This document shows, one piece after another, positions 27,325 to 36,240 of a stretch of DNA of 64,000 bases (the stretch's first letter is position 1; every line of letters begins with the position of its first letter). The DNA comes from Paraburkholderia nodosa. Its GTDB lineage: Bacteria > Pseudomonadota > Gammaproteobacteria > Burkholderiales > Burkholderiaceae. Under the pieces are notes generated by a model. The model saw only the letters and a list, made by a program, of their open reading frames with translations, was not told the DNA's origin and did no database searches. The stretch covers positions 434,001-498,000 of the forward strand of contig NZ_MCNV01000002.1 of assembly GCF_001718195.1 (NCBI RefSeq), written 5' to 3'. The position numbers and the translations under genes were made by a program.

Positions 27325-28245
27325 ATGTCAGTGCCGCTCGTGAAACTCCCTCCTCTCGACCTCATTCGCGGTTTCGTCGCGGTGGGCCGGCGCATGAGCA
27401 TCACGCTCGCCGCCGACGACCTGTGCGTGACGCAATCCGCCGTGAGCCGCCAGATCGCCGCGCTCGAAGAAGCGCTAGGCGTGCGCCTCTTCAGCCGCGG
27501 CTATCGTTCGATCGCGCTCACAGCGGAGGGCGAGCGCCTGCTGCGCGTTGCGGACGGCGCGGTGCAGCAGATGCAGGAAATCGTCGGCGCGCTGGCCGCG
27601 CCCCAAGCACGTCAGCCGGTGACGATCACCGCCAGCATCGGCATTGCAGGACTGTGGCTGCTGCCGCGCATCGGCGAGTTGCAACGCCAGCTTCCCGATA
27701 TCGATCTGCGCCTTGCGACCTCAGAGAAGGTGCTCGATCTGCGCGCAGAAGGCATCGATCTCGCCCTGCGCTACGCGCCGGCCCGCATCGCGCCGGAGGC
27801 AGCCAATCGCGCTGTGCATCTGTACGACGAATACGTATTGCCGGTCGCGCATCCTTCGTTGAACGTGAAGAAGCTCGACGCGGCCACGCTCGCGCGCCAC
27901 GTGCTGCTCGAATTCGAGGGCGTACGCCGCCCGATGCTGCGCTGGGCGGATCATCTGGGCGCGCGCGGCCTTGACGGCGCTCCGCTTCGCGGCGTGCTGC
28001 GTTTTAACCAGTACGACCAGGTCATTCAGGCCGCCACCGCCGGCCGCGGTATCGCGCTCGGGCGCCTTGCCCTCGTGCAACCGCTGCTTGCCGACGGCAG
28101 GCTCGCCGCCATCGGCAATGCGCGCGCCGAGGGTCCGACTGGCTATGCCTACTGGCTGCATCAGGCCGACGAAGCGCCGCGCGACGACGTGCGCGCCGTC
28201 ATCGACTGGATCGTCGATCAGGCTCGCCAAAACCATGTCGCATGA
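27325..28245 (+). CDS. LysR-family regulator (GcvA-like)
   Basis: A 306-residue LysR protein. The helix-turn-helix is LDLIRGFVAVGRRMSITLAA followed by LCVTQSAVSRQIAALEEALG, and LFSRGYRSIALTAEGERLL closes the wing; this resembles the GcvA/AmpR subgroup. The effector domain begins near PVTITASIGIAGLWLLPRIG. GAGGAAA stands five bases before the ATG. It is divergent from the hydrolase gene (95-base gap) and precedes an MFS gene by 112 bases, so either may be its target. Confidence 0.92.
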   Translation: MSVPLVKLPPLDLIRGFVAVGRRMSITLAADDLCVTQSAVSRQIAALEEALGVRLFSRGYRSIALTAEGERLLRVADGAVQQMQEIVGALAAPQARQPVTITASIGIAGLWLLPRIGELQRQLPDIDLRLATSEKVLDLRAEGIDLALRYAPARIAPEAANRAVHLYDEYVLPVAHPSLNVKKLDAATLARHVLLEFEGVRRPMLRWADHLGARGLDGAPLRGVLRFNQYDQVIQAATAGRGIALGRLALVQPLLADGRLAAIGNARAEGPTGYAYWLHQADEAPRDDVRAVIDWIVDQARQNHVA

Positions 28246-28357
28246 GCGGCACGCATGCGAAGCGTGCCGAAAACTCACTTGAGCCAGCCCGCTTTCCCGC
28301 GCTCTACTAGGCACCACGCTGCGCAACAGCGAAGCGCCCAGTGCGAGGAGGCGAACG

Positions 28358-29587
28358 ATGACCGGGATGGACGATGCATGGCGCCGCCGCTGGCTGCTCG
28401 TGATCGCAGGTGGCGTCGTGATGGGTGCGGCGCTCGGCGTGCGCAACGTGCAAGGGCTTTTTCTGTTGCCTGTCACGCTCGAGCGCGGCTGGTCGCGCGA
28501 GACGTTCGGCCTCGCGCTTGCGTTGCAAAACCTGCTGTGGGGCGTTGCACAGCCGCTCACGGGCATGATCTCCGACCGCTTCGGCTCCGCACGTGTGATC
28601 TTCGCGGGCGCCCTGCTCTACGCGCTCGGCCTCGCGATGATGGCATTGAGCGCGACGCCTGGCGTCTACACGTTTGGCGTCGGCGTGGTGCTCGGCGTGG
28701 CATTGTCCGGAACGGCTTTCGGCGCCGTCTATGGCGCGCTCTCGCGGCTCTTTGCAGCCGACCAGCGCAGCTGGGCGCTGAGCGTGGCGGGTATGTTCGG
28801 CGGCGTGGGCCAGTTCTGCATCGTGCCGCTCACTCAAGGGATGATCGGCAGGTTCGGCTGGGTCACGGCCATTCTCGTGCTCGCCGCCATGATGCTCGCC
28901 AGCGCGCCGCTCGCGGCATGGCTGCGCGATCGGCCGCTGCAGCGTAGCGGCGCGATCGATACGCACGACACCCTGCGCCGAGCGCTCGGAAAGGCGTTCG
29001 CGCATCGCGGCTTCTGGCTGCTCAATCTGGGCTTTTTGTCGTGTGGCTTCCAGCTTGCGTTCATCGGCGCGCACCTGCCGGCGTATTTGCTCGACAAGGG
29101 CATGAGCGCGCGCGAAGCGAGCCTGGCGCTCGCGCTGATTGCGCTGGCGAACACGGCAGGCACGTTTCTCTGCGGTTACGCAGGGGGGTTTCTGCGGCGC
29201 AAGTATCTGCTCTCGGCGATCTACTTCGCACGGGCGGGCGTAATGGCGCTGTTCCTCGCCTTGCCCCTATCGCCCCTCACGCTTTACGTGTTCGCGTTCG
29301 CGATGGGCTTCATGTGGCTCGGCACCGTGCCGCTGACGAGCGGGATCGTTTCGCAGATGTTCGGCGTGCGCTATATCTCGACGCTCTTCGGCTTCGTATT
29401 TCTCGGGCATCAGATCGGGAGTTTCTTCGGCGTCTGGCTGGGCGGCGTGGTGTTCGACGCGACGCATAGCTACGGCCTGCTCTGGCAGGGCTCGATTGCG
29501 CTTGGCGTCATCGCGGGATTGATGCACTTGCCGATCGACGACGAGCGGGTCGCGCAGCGCACCATGATCACCGGCCAGCCTTCGTGA
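28358..29587 (+). CDS. MFS transporter (monocarboxylate/OFA-like)
   Basis: A 409-residue, 12-helix transporter. The start after GGAGG is followed by a first helix with GVVMGAALGVRNVQGLFLLP, then ERGWSRETFGLALALQNLLW and GMISDRFGSARVIFAGALLY (motif A variant), as in oxalate/formate and monocarboxylate antiporters. Exchange of a small organic acid is likely by family. A 46-codon hydrophobic ORF begins inside its stop codon (GTGA). Confidence 0.9.
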   Translation: MTGMDDAWRRRWLLVIAGGVVMGAALGVRNVQGLFLLPVTLERGWSRETFGLALALQNLLWGVAQPLTGMISDRFGSARVIFAGALLYALGLAMMALSATPGVYTFGVGVVLGVALSGTAFGAVYGALSRLFAADQRSWALSVAGMFGGVGQFCIVPLTQGMIGRFGWVTAILVLAAMMLASAPLAAWLRDRPLQRSGAIDTHDTLRRALGKAFAHRGFWLLNLGFLSCGFQLAFIGAHLPAYLLDKGMSAREASLALALIALANTAGTFLCGYAGGFLRRKYLLSAIYFARAGVMALFLALPLSPLTLYVFAFAMGFMWLGTVPLTSGIVSQMFGVRYISTLFGFVFLGHQIGSFFGVWLGGVVFDATHSYGLLWQGSIALGVIAGLMHLPIDDERVAQRTMITGQPS

Positions 29588-29724
29588 GTGAGGTCGTGGC
29601 CTGGCGCATCATGCAGGTCATGCTGGCCGTTTCGTTCGTAACGCTTATTGTCTGGACGTTCGTCGAGTATCTCGCGCCTTCGACGATGCTTGCCTTGCTC
29701 ACCGGCGCCGCGTTTTGCAGATGA
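29584..29724 (+). CDS. 46-residue hydrophobic ORF coupled to the MFS gene
   Basis: GTG at 29584 overlaps the MFS stop as GTGA and opens a frame reading VSEVVAWRIMQVMLAVSFVT followed by LIVWTFVEYLAPSTMLALLT, ending AAFCR. That is one or two membrane helices. Overlap of four bases is typical of translational coupling, which is the main support; there is no independent ribosome site. It could be a small transporter-associated protein or a chance frame. Confidence 0.4.
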   Translation: MSEVVAWRIMQVMLAVSFVTLIVWTFVEYLAPSTMLALLTGAAFCR

Positions 29725-29743
29725 GCGCGCCGCTGGTAGCCGC

Positions 29744-30274
29744 TTACTTGATCAACTGCAGTATGTCGCGAAAGCGCGGGTGCTGGCACGAGCGCAGCCA
29801 TTCGAACGCGACCATCTCGACCGTCGCCACTTCAGCGCCCGCTTTGTTCAGCCGCGCAATGGCCGTCTCTTTGTCGGCGACTTTCCGCGAGCCTGTCGCG
29901 TCAGTAACGACAGTGACCGATAGACCGCACTGCAGCAAACCCATCGCTGTCTGCAATACGCAGACATGCGCCTCGCATCCCGCGACGATCGCTCGGGTTC
30001 GCCCTTCGGGCAGCGCTTCAAACAGACCATCGGCGGTGGCGTCGAAATGGTGCTTTGCAACAGTTCTCGCGCACAGGTCCTTTATTTCCTGCGAGTTTTC
30101 GCCGAGCGCGCCCGGATTCTGTTCTGTCCCGATGACCGGAACATCGAGACCCCGAGCAATCCGCCCAAGCCGAATGGCTTGAGCGACAACGGATTCGCCG
30201 TCGTGAATCGCCGGCATCAGTCTCATTTGCAAGTCGATAAGAACTACGATCGATTCGGAAACGCTATGCAGCAT
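29744..30274 (-). CDS. Isochorismatase-family cysteine hydrolase
   Basis: A 176-residue cytosolic enzyme. Start MLHSVSESIVVLIDLQMRLM places the catalytic Asp in LIDLQ; the Lys is in RTVAKHHFDAT; the nucleophile Cys is in AGCEAHVCVLQTAMGLLQCG. Length and motifs fit the YcaC-like group of isochorismatase-like hydrolases, whose substrates are mostly unknown. AAGGA precedes the start by seven bases; the longer frame upstream is not supported. It converges with the small ORF at 29584. Confidence 0.9.
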   Translation of the reverse strand: MLHSVSESIVVLIDLQMRLMPAIHDGESVVAQAIRLGRIARGLDVPVIGTEQNPGALGENSQEIKDLCARTVAKHHFDATADGLFEALPEGRTRAIVAGCEAHVCVLQTAMGLLQCGLSVTVVTDATGSRKVADKETAIARLNKAGAEVATVEMVAFEWLRSCQHPRFRDILQLIK

Positions 30275-30395
30275 CACGCATCCTTTTCGGAGATTGCAGT
30301 GCGGAAAATGGCACCTGTCAGGGATATTACTAAGTATGCGACAAATGGTCACCGTGCGACTCTATGTCCCAATGCCATTCCCTATGGAGCCAGGC

Positions 30396-30662
30396 ATGCA
30401 AGCAGAGACGCTAAAGAAAGCAAAAGCCGCCACCTTTCTCACCCGGTCGGCGGTGTGTCTGATGCTGTTGCCAGTTGCCTGTCTTGTCTGGGCACTCCAG
30501 GCGTATCCGCCACAAGAAGCGATTTGGGTTTGCTTCTCGCTGGCAATCTATATCTGGCCTTTCGCCGGAGTCCTGTTTGTGATCTCAGCGGGATTCCACG
30601 TCGGTAGCCACGGCCGCCGACTCGAAAAGGACGCCGGTTTCCGCGAGGCGCATGGGCACTAA
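30396..30662 (+). CDS. Two-span membrane protein, 88 residues
   Basis: The start at 30396 follows GGAG. Two hydrophobic helices, AVCLMLLPVACLVWALQAYP and WVCFSLAIYIWPFAGVLFVI, are joined by a short loop, with a Lys-rich N-terminus inside and a charged tail (SHGRRLEKDAGFREAHGH). No family is recognised. It is divergent from the isochorismatase-like gene (121-base gap). Uninterrupted hydrophobic design and a ribosome site support it as real. Confidence 0.6.
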   Translation: MQAETLKKAKAATFLTRSAVCLMLLPVACLVWALQAYPPQEAIWVCFSLAIYIWPFAGVLFVISAGFHVGSHGRRLEKDAGFREAHGH

Positions 30663-31104
30663 CTAGCCCGCGCGCCGTTCCTGCCAAACGGTCTGCTGTC
30701 GTTGCCCGGATAAAAGCCTGCTGGAAGCAACAGGCTTCTGAGGCGCGACTTGCCGTCCGCGTCCGTCCGTTTATCAAGACTGCCGGTATGGTTGGTTAGC
30801 AAACCTTATCGGCACACCATCCTGCGCTGTCAGCGCGGAGCACAACAACGCACGAAGCGACGGCGCGGGTGACGCTACGCCTTGCGTGCGTTCGGCTACC
30901 GCATGCGCGTCCTGCATGATCAAATCCGTTCGGCATCCTTATAATGCGGATCGATTTATCAGCGCCAGCTGCTCCGCGCGCCATGGCGAAGTCAGGCGCG
31001 CAATGTGCTTCGACCTTTTTCGCCTGGTGAAAGGCGGGGGACCGCTCTTTCGCCAATGGCGTTGTTCGCACTGCACCCAGGCCGAAACCACAAGGAGAAG
31101 AACG
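30663..31104. other. Gene-free stretch
   Basis: About 440 bases before the small membrane protein at 31105. A good -10 hexamer TATAAT occurs at 30940-30945, without a recognisable -35 box. No other gene, repeat or RNA was recognised. Confidence 0.4.
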
Positions 31105-31278
31105 ATGACTCTGCTCATCTATCTGATCGGATGGATCATTTTCATTGGCGGCGTGGCGTGGGCATTGATGGCGCTGCATGTTGCGGTGCACATCATCGAG
31201 ATTGTGGCGGTGATACTGCTCGGCGTCGCGGTGATCACGGGCGCCACGCGCGCGCGCAATCGCGACCGGTCGACGTAG
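31105..31278 (+). CDS. 57-residue two-span membrane protein
   Basis: AAGGAG lies before the ATG. The chain MTLLIYLIGWIIFIGGVAWA, then LMALHVAVHIIEIVAVILLG and VAVITGATRARNRDRST gives two tight membrane helices and a basic cytoplasmic tail. Similar short proteins are widespread in Burkholderiales, mostly without known role. It is a single gene. Confidence 0.75.
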   Translation: MTLLIYLIGWIIFIGGVAWALMALHVAVHIIEIVAVILLGVAVITGATRARNRDRST

Positions 31279-31574
31279 CCATACACGGGCGAGTCACGGG
31301 TGTGTGCAGACTGACGGCGCCTCACACGGCAAAACCAGGACCGGCAAAACTCGCGACTTTCGCCTCACGAGCGTGCCCAAGGCGTCGGGTTTTACGATCA
31401 AAGTCATTTCAACAGGGCGTTCCGTCACGCGTTTGGCGTGGCCCCGTCTGCATACTGAGCCGATGGGCCTTCGCTCGCCTCACGCGTCAATATCTTACAA
31501 GCCAGACTCTCTCTTCCTCTCTAGGATCAGCAGAAGAACGGTTGGTCCGATCGCAATCCTGGAAGCCCATTGCA

Positions 31575-32501
31575 ATGCATCTGCACTTTGAAACCCCGTT
31601 GGTGGAGTCGCGCGCCCTGAGCGTCCCTGGTGAACAATCCGTGTGGCTCAAGCTCGACGCCTTGCAGCCATGTGGATCGTTCAAGATCCGGGGCATCGGC
31701 CACGCTTGCGCCGTTCACCAAAGCCGTGGCGCGCAGCGTTTCGTATCGTCGTCCGGGGGAAATGCGGGTCTTGCCGTGGCTTATGCGGGCCGGCGCCTGG
31801 GCATTCCCGTGCTTGTCGTGGTGCCGGAAACGACGACGGAACGCGCCAGGGAGTTGCTCCGCCTGGAAGCTGCAGAGGTCGTGGTGCACGGCAGTTCCTG
31901 GCAAGAGGCCAACCAGTTCGCGCTGACCTTGCTGGGCGCGACGGACGCGTTTCTGCATCCCTTCGACGATCCACTGCTGTGGCACGGCCATGCCTCGATG
32001 ATCGATGAAGTTGCCCAGGCCCGCTTCAAACCCGATGCCATCGTGCTTTCCGTTGGCGGCGGCGGCCTGCTTTGTGGCGTCGTGGAAGGCCTCCAGCGCA
32101 ATCATTGGCACGACGTGCCGGTGTTGGCCGTCGAAACCGATGGCGCCGCTTCGCTTCATGCCGCTGTCGAGGCGGGTCATACGGTGGCATTGCCCTGTAT
32201 CTCCAGCGTCGCCACTTCGCTCGGCGCCAAGCGGGTGTGCGAGCAGGCCTTGCGCTGCGTGCGCGAGCACCCTGTCCACAGTATCGTCGTATCGGACTCC
32301 AGCGCACTCGCTGCCTGCGAGCGCTTTCTTGCGGATCACCGCATTCTGGTTGAGCCGGCCTGCGGCGCAGCGCTGTCCGTCGCCTACGAGAGGCATCCCG
32401 CGTTGGCCAAATACCGGAATATTCTGGTTGTCGTATGCGGCGGCGCGACGGCCACCATCGATCAGATACGCGCGTGGGCAAGCGAGGCAGATAGCCGATG
32501 A
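31575..32501 (+). CDS. PLP-dependent L-serine/threonine dehydratase
   Basis: A 308-residue fold-type II PLP enzyme close in size to eukaryotic-type serine dehydratases. The Schiff-base Lys is in the motif GSFKIRGIGH (SxKxRG) near residue 40; SSSGGNAGLAVAYAGRRLGI binds the substrate carboxylate; the phosphate-binding glycine loop is SVGGGGLLCGV near residue 160. It deaminates serine (and possibly threonine) to pyruvate or 2-oxobutyrate. There is no ACT domain. The frame is open for 190 codons upstream, but homology begins at MHLHFETPLVESRALS. Its stop overlaps the start of the decayed pentapeptide ORF. Confidence 0.9.
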   Translation: MHLHFETPLVESRALSVPGEQSVWLKLDALQPCGSFKIRGIGHACAVHQSRGAQRFVSSSGGNAGLAVAYAGRRLGIPVLVVVPETTTERARELLRLEAAEVVVHGSSWQEANQFALTLLGATDAFLHPFDDPLLWHGHASMIDEVAQARFKPDAIVLSVGGGGLLCGVVEGLQRNHWHDVPVLAVETDGAASLHAAVEAGHTVALPCISSVATSLGAKRVCEQALRCVREHPVHSIVVSDSSALAACERFLADHRILVEPACGAALSVAYERHPALAKYRNILVVVCGGATATIDQIRAWASEADSR

Positions 32502-32660
32502 CCTGGTGCCCGCAGCGGCGGAAACGATCGGATCTTCGCGGCGCCGTGTTCGAAGCGGCAGCCTGCGCAACGCACAGTTACGCAACAGCCGCCTTGATGG
32601 CGCGGACCTACGGTCTGTAGACCTAAGCGGCTTTCGACTCTCCAATGTGCTCCAGCATCT
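32498..32660 (+). pseudogene. Remnant of a pentapeptide-repeat protein gene, frameshifted
   Basis: ATG at 32498 overlaps the dehydratase stop (ATGA). It reads MTWCPQRRKRS and the repeats DLRGA VFEAA, then goes out of phase. One frame over, from 32560, perfect five-residue repeats continue: SLRNA QLRNS RLDGA DLRSV, then DLSGF RLSNV. One missing base at about 32559 (GCAGCC where GCAAGCC is needed) joins the two. Eight five-residue units with Leu or Phe in the second place are far beyond chance. The intact protein would be a right-handed quadrilateral helix. What remains is about 50 codons and no proper end. Confidence 0.6.
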
Positions 32661-32685
32661 CGCGGCCTGCGCGTGTTGTAACCCG

Positions 32686-32713
32686 GCGAGGGCCAGCGCG
32701 AGCTGGCCCTCGC
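32686..32713. terminator. Strong hairpin upstream of the phosphoesterase gene
   Basis: GCGAGGGCCAGC, four loop bases GCGA, and GCTGGCCCTCGC form a perfect 12-bp stem. There is only a TT after it on the plus strand, so it is an imperfect intrinsic terminator for the dehydratase transcript or a structured repeat. Confidence 0.45.
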
Positions 32714-32786
32714 TTGCGATCGCCACGGCAACGTCAGCCGGGAACTCCCATTGCGCTACGAGGAACGCAACTTACAGGAGCTCGAC

Positions 32787-34568
32787 ATGCACTGGCGTCA
32801 TCTAGCGCTTGGTTTGCTCATAGCCGCGGCATTCTCATTACACATTGCATGGGGTGCAAATGACGACCAGCACATGAATCGGCCGAACGACCTTCATACT
32901 GCCACTCCGATCAAGCACCTGGTCGTGATCTATGGAGAGAATGTCTCGTTTGATCACTACTTTGCCACCTATCCGCATGCGGCAAATCCTTCAGACGAAC
33001 CGGCGTTCAACGCACTGCCCGGTACGCCCGCGGTGAACGGCCTCTCTGGACCCCTCCTCTCCAGAAATCCGAATGCCACGAATCCGGCCAATGGCGCGGG
33101 CGCAGCGAACCCGTTCCGCATCGACCGTACGCAAGCTGCGACCGCCGACCAGGATCACGCCTATGCGGCAGAACAGCAAGCCTACGACAACGGCGCCGTC
33201 GATCTGTTCCCGAAGTACACGGGCAAAGGTAAGAGCGACCGGGACGGCGATTCCGGAAACAATGGCGAGGTCATGGGCTATTACGACGGCAACACGGTCA
33301 CCGCACTATGGAATTACGCGCAGCGATTCGCGATGAGCGACAATGCCTGGTCGTCGACTTATGGCCCGTCGACGCCAGGCGCGCTGGAGGTGGTCTCGGG
33401 TCAAACCAACGGCGTGAGGCCCGTGCTGACGACGAAAAAGCCTTCGGTCCCGGGCTCCTACTACGTGAACGACGGACAGGGCGGCTTCACGCTGATCGAC
33501 GACGTCGATCCCGCCTTCGACCAATGCTCGAGCCAGCGCGACACCGTCATGATGACGGGCCGAAACATCGGCGACCTCCTGAACGCCCGCAATATTTCGT
33601 GGGGCGGCTTCATGGGCGGCTTCAACCTCGAGACCGTGAACAGCAATGGCACGACCGCGTGCAGGCGCAGCACGCTATCGGCAGTCGTCGGTGCTGCCAA
33701 GGAGGACTACGTTCCACACCACAACTGGTTCCAGTACTACGCGTCAACGTCGAACCCGAAACATTTGCGCCCGAGTTCGATCGAGGCGATCGGGCATACC
33801 CTGGAACGTGATGGCCGGACCCCGGACCCCGCCAATCATCAGTACGATTCCGACGACTTCTTTGGCGCGGTGAGCGCCGGGAACTTTCCGGCCGTGAGTT
33901 TCCTCAAGGCTCCCGCCTTCCAGGACGGTCACGCGGGCTATTCGGATCCACTCGACGAACAGGCGTTCGTCGCGAAGGTCGTCAACTTTCTGCAGCGCCA
34001 GCCGGACTGGACCAGCACCGCCATCGTCGTGACGTGGGATGACTCGGATGGCTGGTACGACCACGCGTACGCATCGCCGACGAGCGCGTCATACGATTCG
34101 TTCGCCGATCACCTCAACGGTCAGGGAAAATGCGGTACCGGCTCCGCGCAGGACGGCGTGAACGGCAAACCCGTGAACGGCCGCTGCGGCCCGGGTGCAC
34201 GCATTCCGTTTCTCGTCATTTCGCCCTGGGCGAAAGAGAATTACGTCGACCATACGTTGATCGACCAGTCGTCGGTCGTTCGCTTCATCGAAGACAACTG
34301 GCTCGACGGAGAACGTATCGGCGGGGGGTCGTTCGACAGCAAGGCCGGCAGCATCATGGGCATGTTCGACTTCGGCCGCCGCTACGAAGACATCGCGCAG
34401 CGCAAGCTGTTTCTCGACCCGCCGACGGGGCTGCCAGTCGACCGGCCTGCGAAGGTCTGGCGCCAGACAGCGCGGAGTTCGAAAGCTCTCACCATTCCAG
34501 TTTTGATTTCGATTCAATGCAAGGGTAAACGATGCAGTACGCGCCATTTCTACACTGACTTCTTGTAG
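32787..34568 (+). CDS. Phosphoesterase-family protein (phospholipase C / acid phosphatase AcpA type)
   Basis: A 593-residue exported enzyme. CAGGAG precedes the ATG and the signal MHWRHLALGLLIAAAFSLHI... is cleaved near IAWGAND. The metal/nucleophile site at the start of the fold is HLVVIYGENVSFDHYF (family Glu-Asn-x-Ser-Phe-Asp). Later blocks AMSDNAWSSTYGPSTPGALE, VTWDDSDGWYDHAY and RIPFLVISPWAKENYVDHTL are typical of the PF04185 family. It hydrolyses phosphate mono- or diesters or phospholipids outside the cytoplasm and is often induced by phosphate limitation. Confidence 0.9.
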   Translation: MHWRHLALGLLIAAAFSLHIAWGANDDQHMNRPNDLHTATPIKHLVVIYGENVSFDHYFATYPHAANPSDEPAFNALPGTPAVNGLSGPLLSRNPNATNPANGAGAANPFRIDRTQAATADQDHAYAAEQQAYDNGAVDLFPKYTGKGKSDRDGDSGNNGEVMGYYDGNTVTALWNYAQRFAMSDNAWSSTYGPSTPGALEVVSGQTNGVRPVLTTKKPSVPGSYYVNDGQGGFTLIDDVDPAFDQCSSQRDTVMMTGRNIGDLLNARNISWGGFMGGFNLETVNSNGTTACRRSTLSAVVGAAKEDYVPHHNWFQYYASTSNPKHLRPSSIEAIGHTLERDGRTPDPANHQYDSDDFFGAVSAGNFPAVSFLKAPAFQDGHAGYSDPLDEQAFVAKVVNFLQRQPDWTSTAIVVTWDDSDGWYDHAYASPTSASYDSFADHLNGQGKCGTGSAQDGVNGKPVNGRCGPGARIPFLVISPWAKENYVDHTLIDQSSVVRFIEDNWLDGERIGGGSFDSKAGSIMGMFDFGRRYEDIAQRKLFLDPPTGLPVDRPAKVWRQTARSSKALTIPVLISIQCKGKRCSTRHFYTDFL

Positions 34569-34948
34569 ATATGTCAACGTGTCGCGTCGCTTCGTTCCCT
34601 CAGTTTTCAGCCTCTCGATAGTTCATATGGTTGATTTGGAATCCAAATCTGTCTCTCCTTCATTTTCTGGTTACCATGCAAGCGCCCCAGCGCGCCATCA
34701 GCGCTATGTCTGATTGTGGCTTCGGTCACAGCCCGAGATAAAAACGTGGCGCTATGTATCGAATGAATAACGCCTCGCCTTTACACAGACCCTTGCAAAT
34801 TTTCTGATGCTCGGGAAGGTACGGCGATTGCAACACAAGCGAAGCACGTTGCCGTGTATGCCGATTGCCGGATGGCCCACAGAGACCCTGACGGCGATTG
34901 GCGTTGCGCGACGCGATGCCTGACATTTGCATGAGCGGGGGCTCTTCT
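34569..34948. other. Gene-free stretch
   Basis: About 380 bases, AT-richer than the flanks at 34,600-34,770. No supported ORF or RNA was recognised on either strand. Confidence 0.45.
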
Positions 34949-35446
34949 ATGTCGAACCGACACGAGGCCTCTCCTGCCGAGACGGGGGAGGTCCTGGTAC
35001 TGGTGGGCGCCGCCTTCGCTGTGCTTGGCGGGTGGCTCGTCGCAATGGGTTCCACGCCCTACTACGTCGTCACCGGCCTCGCACTGATCGGCTCGGGTAC
35101 CCTCATGGTGCGAAGCCGCTCGGCGGGCGTCTGGAGCGTCTTCTTCACGCTCGTCGCGGCACTCGTCTGGTCTATCTCCGAAGTCGGGCGCGACGGCTGG
35201 AAGCCCATGCCGCGCCTGCTGCTGCTCGCGCTGCTCGGCATCTGGTTCTACCTCAACATCGGCCTCGGCAATTCAGCGATCGCCCGCCCCGTACGCGTTG
35301 TGGCGGGCGTCGCGGCGATCGTTTATGCGCTCACGATCGTCGGCATGTTCTCGCCCAAGGTGCCCATGTCGGTGGCGCAACACCTTCGCTACGGACCGTT
35401 ATCGCCTCCCCACAGCAGCAGCGCGTCGTCCGATCAGGGTAACTAG
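34949..35446 (+). CDS. Four-span membrane subunit of quinoprotein dehydrogenase type (SldB/Gcd N-domain-like), orphan
   Basis: A 165-residue membrane protein with four to five helices: EVLVLVGAAFAVLGGWLVAM, YYVVTGLALIGSGTLMVRSR, WSVFFTLVAALVWSISEVGR and RLLLLALLGIWFYLNIGLGN. The order GGWLVA - YY - GL - RS - W - EVG - DGW - P - R matches the N-terminal membrane domain of PQQ glucose dehydrogenase Gcd and its free-standing form SldB. In those enzymes this part anchors the beta-propeller and passes electrons to ubiquinone. No PQQ-propeller gene lies next to it, so its partner must be elsewhere or the gene is a remnant. MSNRHEAS is the preferred start. Confidence 0.75.
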   Translation: MSNRHEASPAETGEVLVLVGAAFAVLGGWLVAMGSTPYYVVTGLALIGSGTLMVRSRSAGVWSVFFTLVAALVWSISEVGRDGWKPMPRLLLLALLGIWFYLNIGLGNSAIARPVRVVAGVAAIVYALTIVGMFSPKVPMSVAQHLRYGPLSPPHSSSASSDQGN

Positions 35447-35595
35447 CATCGTCCGGGATTATTTGCTGTGAACGAACTGAGAATTGATTTCGATTCAAAC
35501 GGCGAACTCGTGATGCAGGCTTTCAGCGCTTCATCAGACGTGCGAGGAACACCAGTTGCTGAGGGCAGGTCCGGCAGTCAAAGAGGTATGCGACC

Positions 35596-35997
35596 GTGTT
35601 TATACAATTCCCAGATGAAGAAGCCTTCTACCACGCGAGTGGCACGATCCGGTATCGCGCCGTCGTCGACGGCACTTGGGTCATGTGCGAAATATCTCCG
35701 GAGGCCCTGGAAGACTATTTTCGTGCGCGCTCGGGCCGCGCCGGCCTGTTAGCGGCCTTCGCAACACATAGAAAGGAGATCGAATCAATCACAAGACAAA
35801 TTCTTCCCCATCGGATCTACGCTGGACGCTGCCAGCTTTTCTTGCGAGACTGCTTATACAGGCCAGAAACGAACGAAGCCGACATCAGGCACAACGGCGA
35901 ATTCCTGGAAGCTGCCCGACGCGACGAGATGGCAATCACGAGCGCATGCCTACCGTCAGACATGGACCCTCTAGAAGCTGGAAGTGCGTTGACGTGA
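35596..35997 (+). CDS. DUF1488-like small protein
   Basis: A 133-residue soluble protein from a GTG start with AGAGG nine bases upstream. The first half, IQFPDEEAFYHASGTIRYRA followed by VVDGTWVMCEISPEALEDYF, has the layout of DUF1488 (short proteins with a VDG strand and an EAL-DxF helix). AFATHRKEIESITRQI fits the helix that follows. The C-terminal third is unmatched and longer than usual. Function unknown. Confidence 0.65.
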   Translation: MFIQFPDEEAFYHASGTIRYRAVVDGTWVMCEISPEALEDYFRARSGRAGLLAAFATHRKEIESITRQILPHRIYAGRCQLFLRDCLYRPETNEADIRHNGEFLEAARRDEMAITSACLPSDMDPLEAGSALT

Positions 35998-36240
35998 GGG
36001 CGCGCACTGCGATCTGATTTCCTTGAATACGAATGCCGCCGGGTCCTTGACGCACTGCAGTGTGATCCAAGGCACGCTATATGCGCACGTATGAGATTGC
36101 ATCGCAGCAGCTCGCCGCTGCGAACTGCTTTCACCGTGTGCGCTGGCTTGAAAAGAACATGAAAAATGCCTTGCGTATGTGGCACGGAGGCGGTTGAGGA
36201 TTCTGTTCGAGACCGCCCTTCTCACGAATTCATCAGCGGG

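Noticed and set aside
35468..35752. 94-codon ORF starting MNELRIDFDSNGELVMQAF
   Set aside because: It overlaps the DUF1488-like gene in another frame and turns to nonsense-like sequence after 35 residues.
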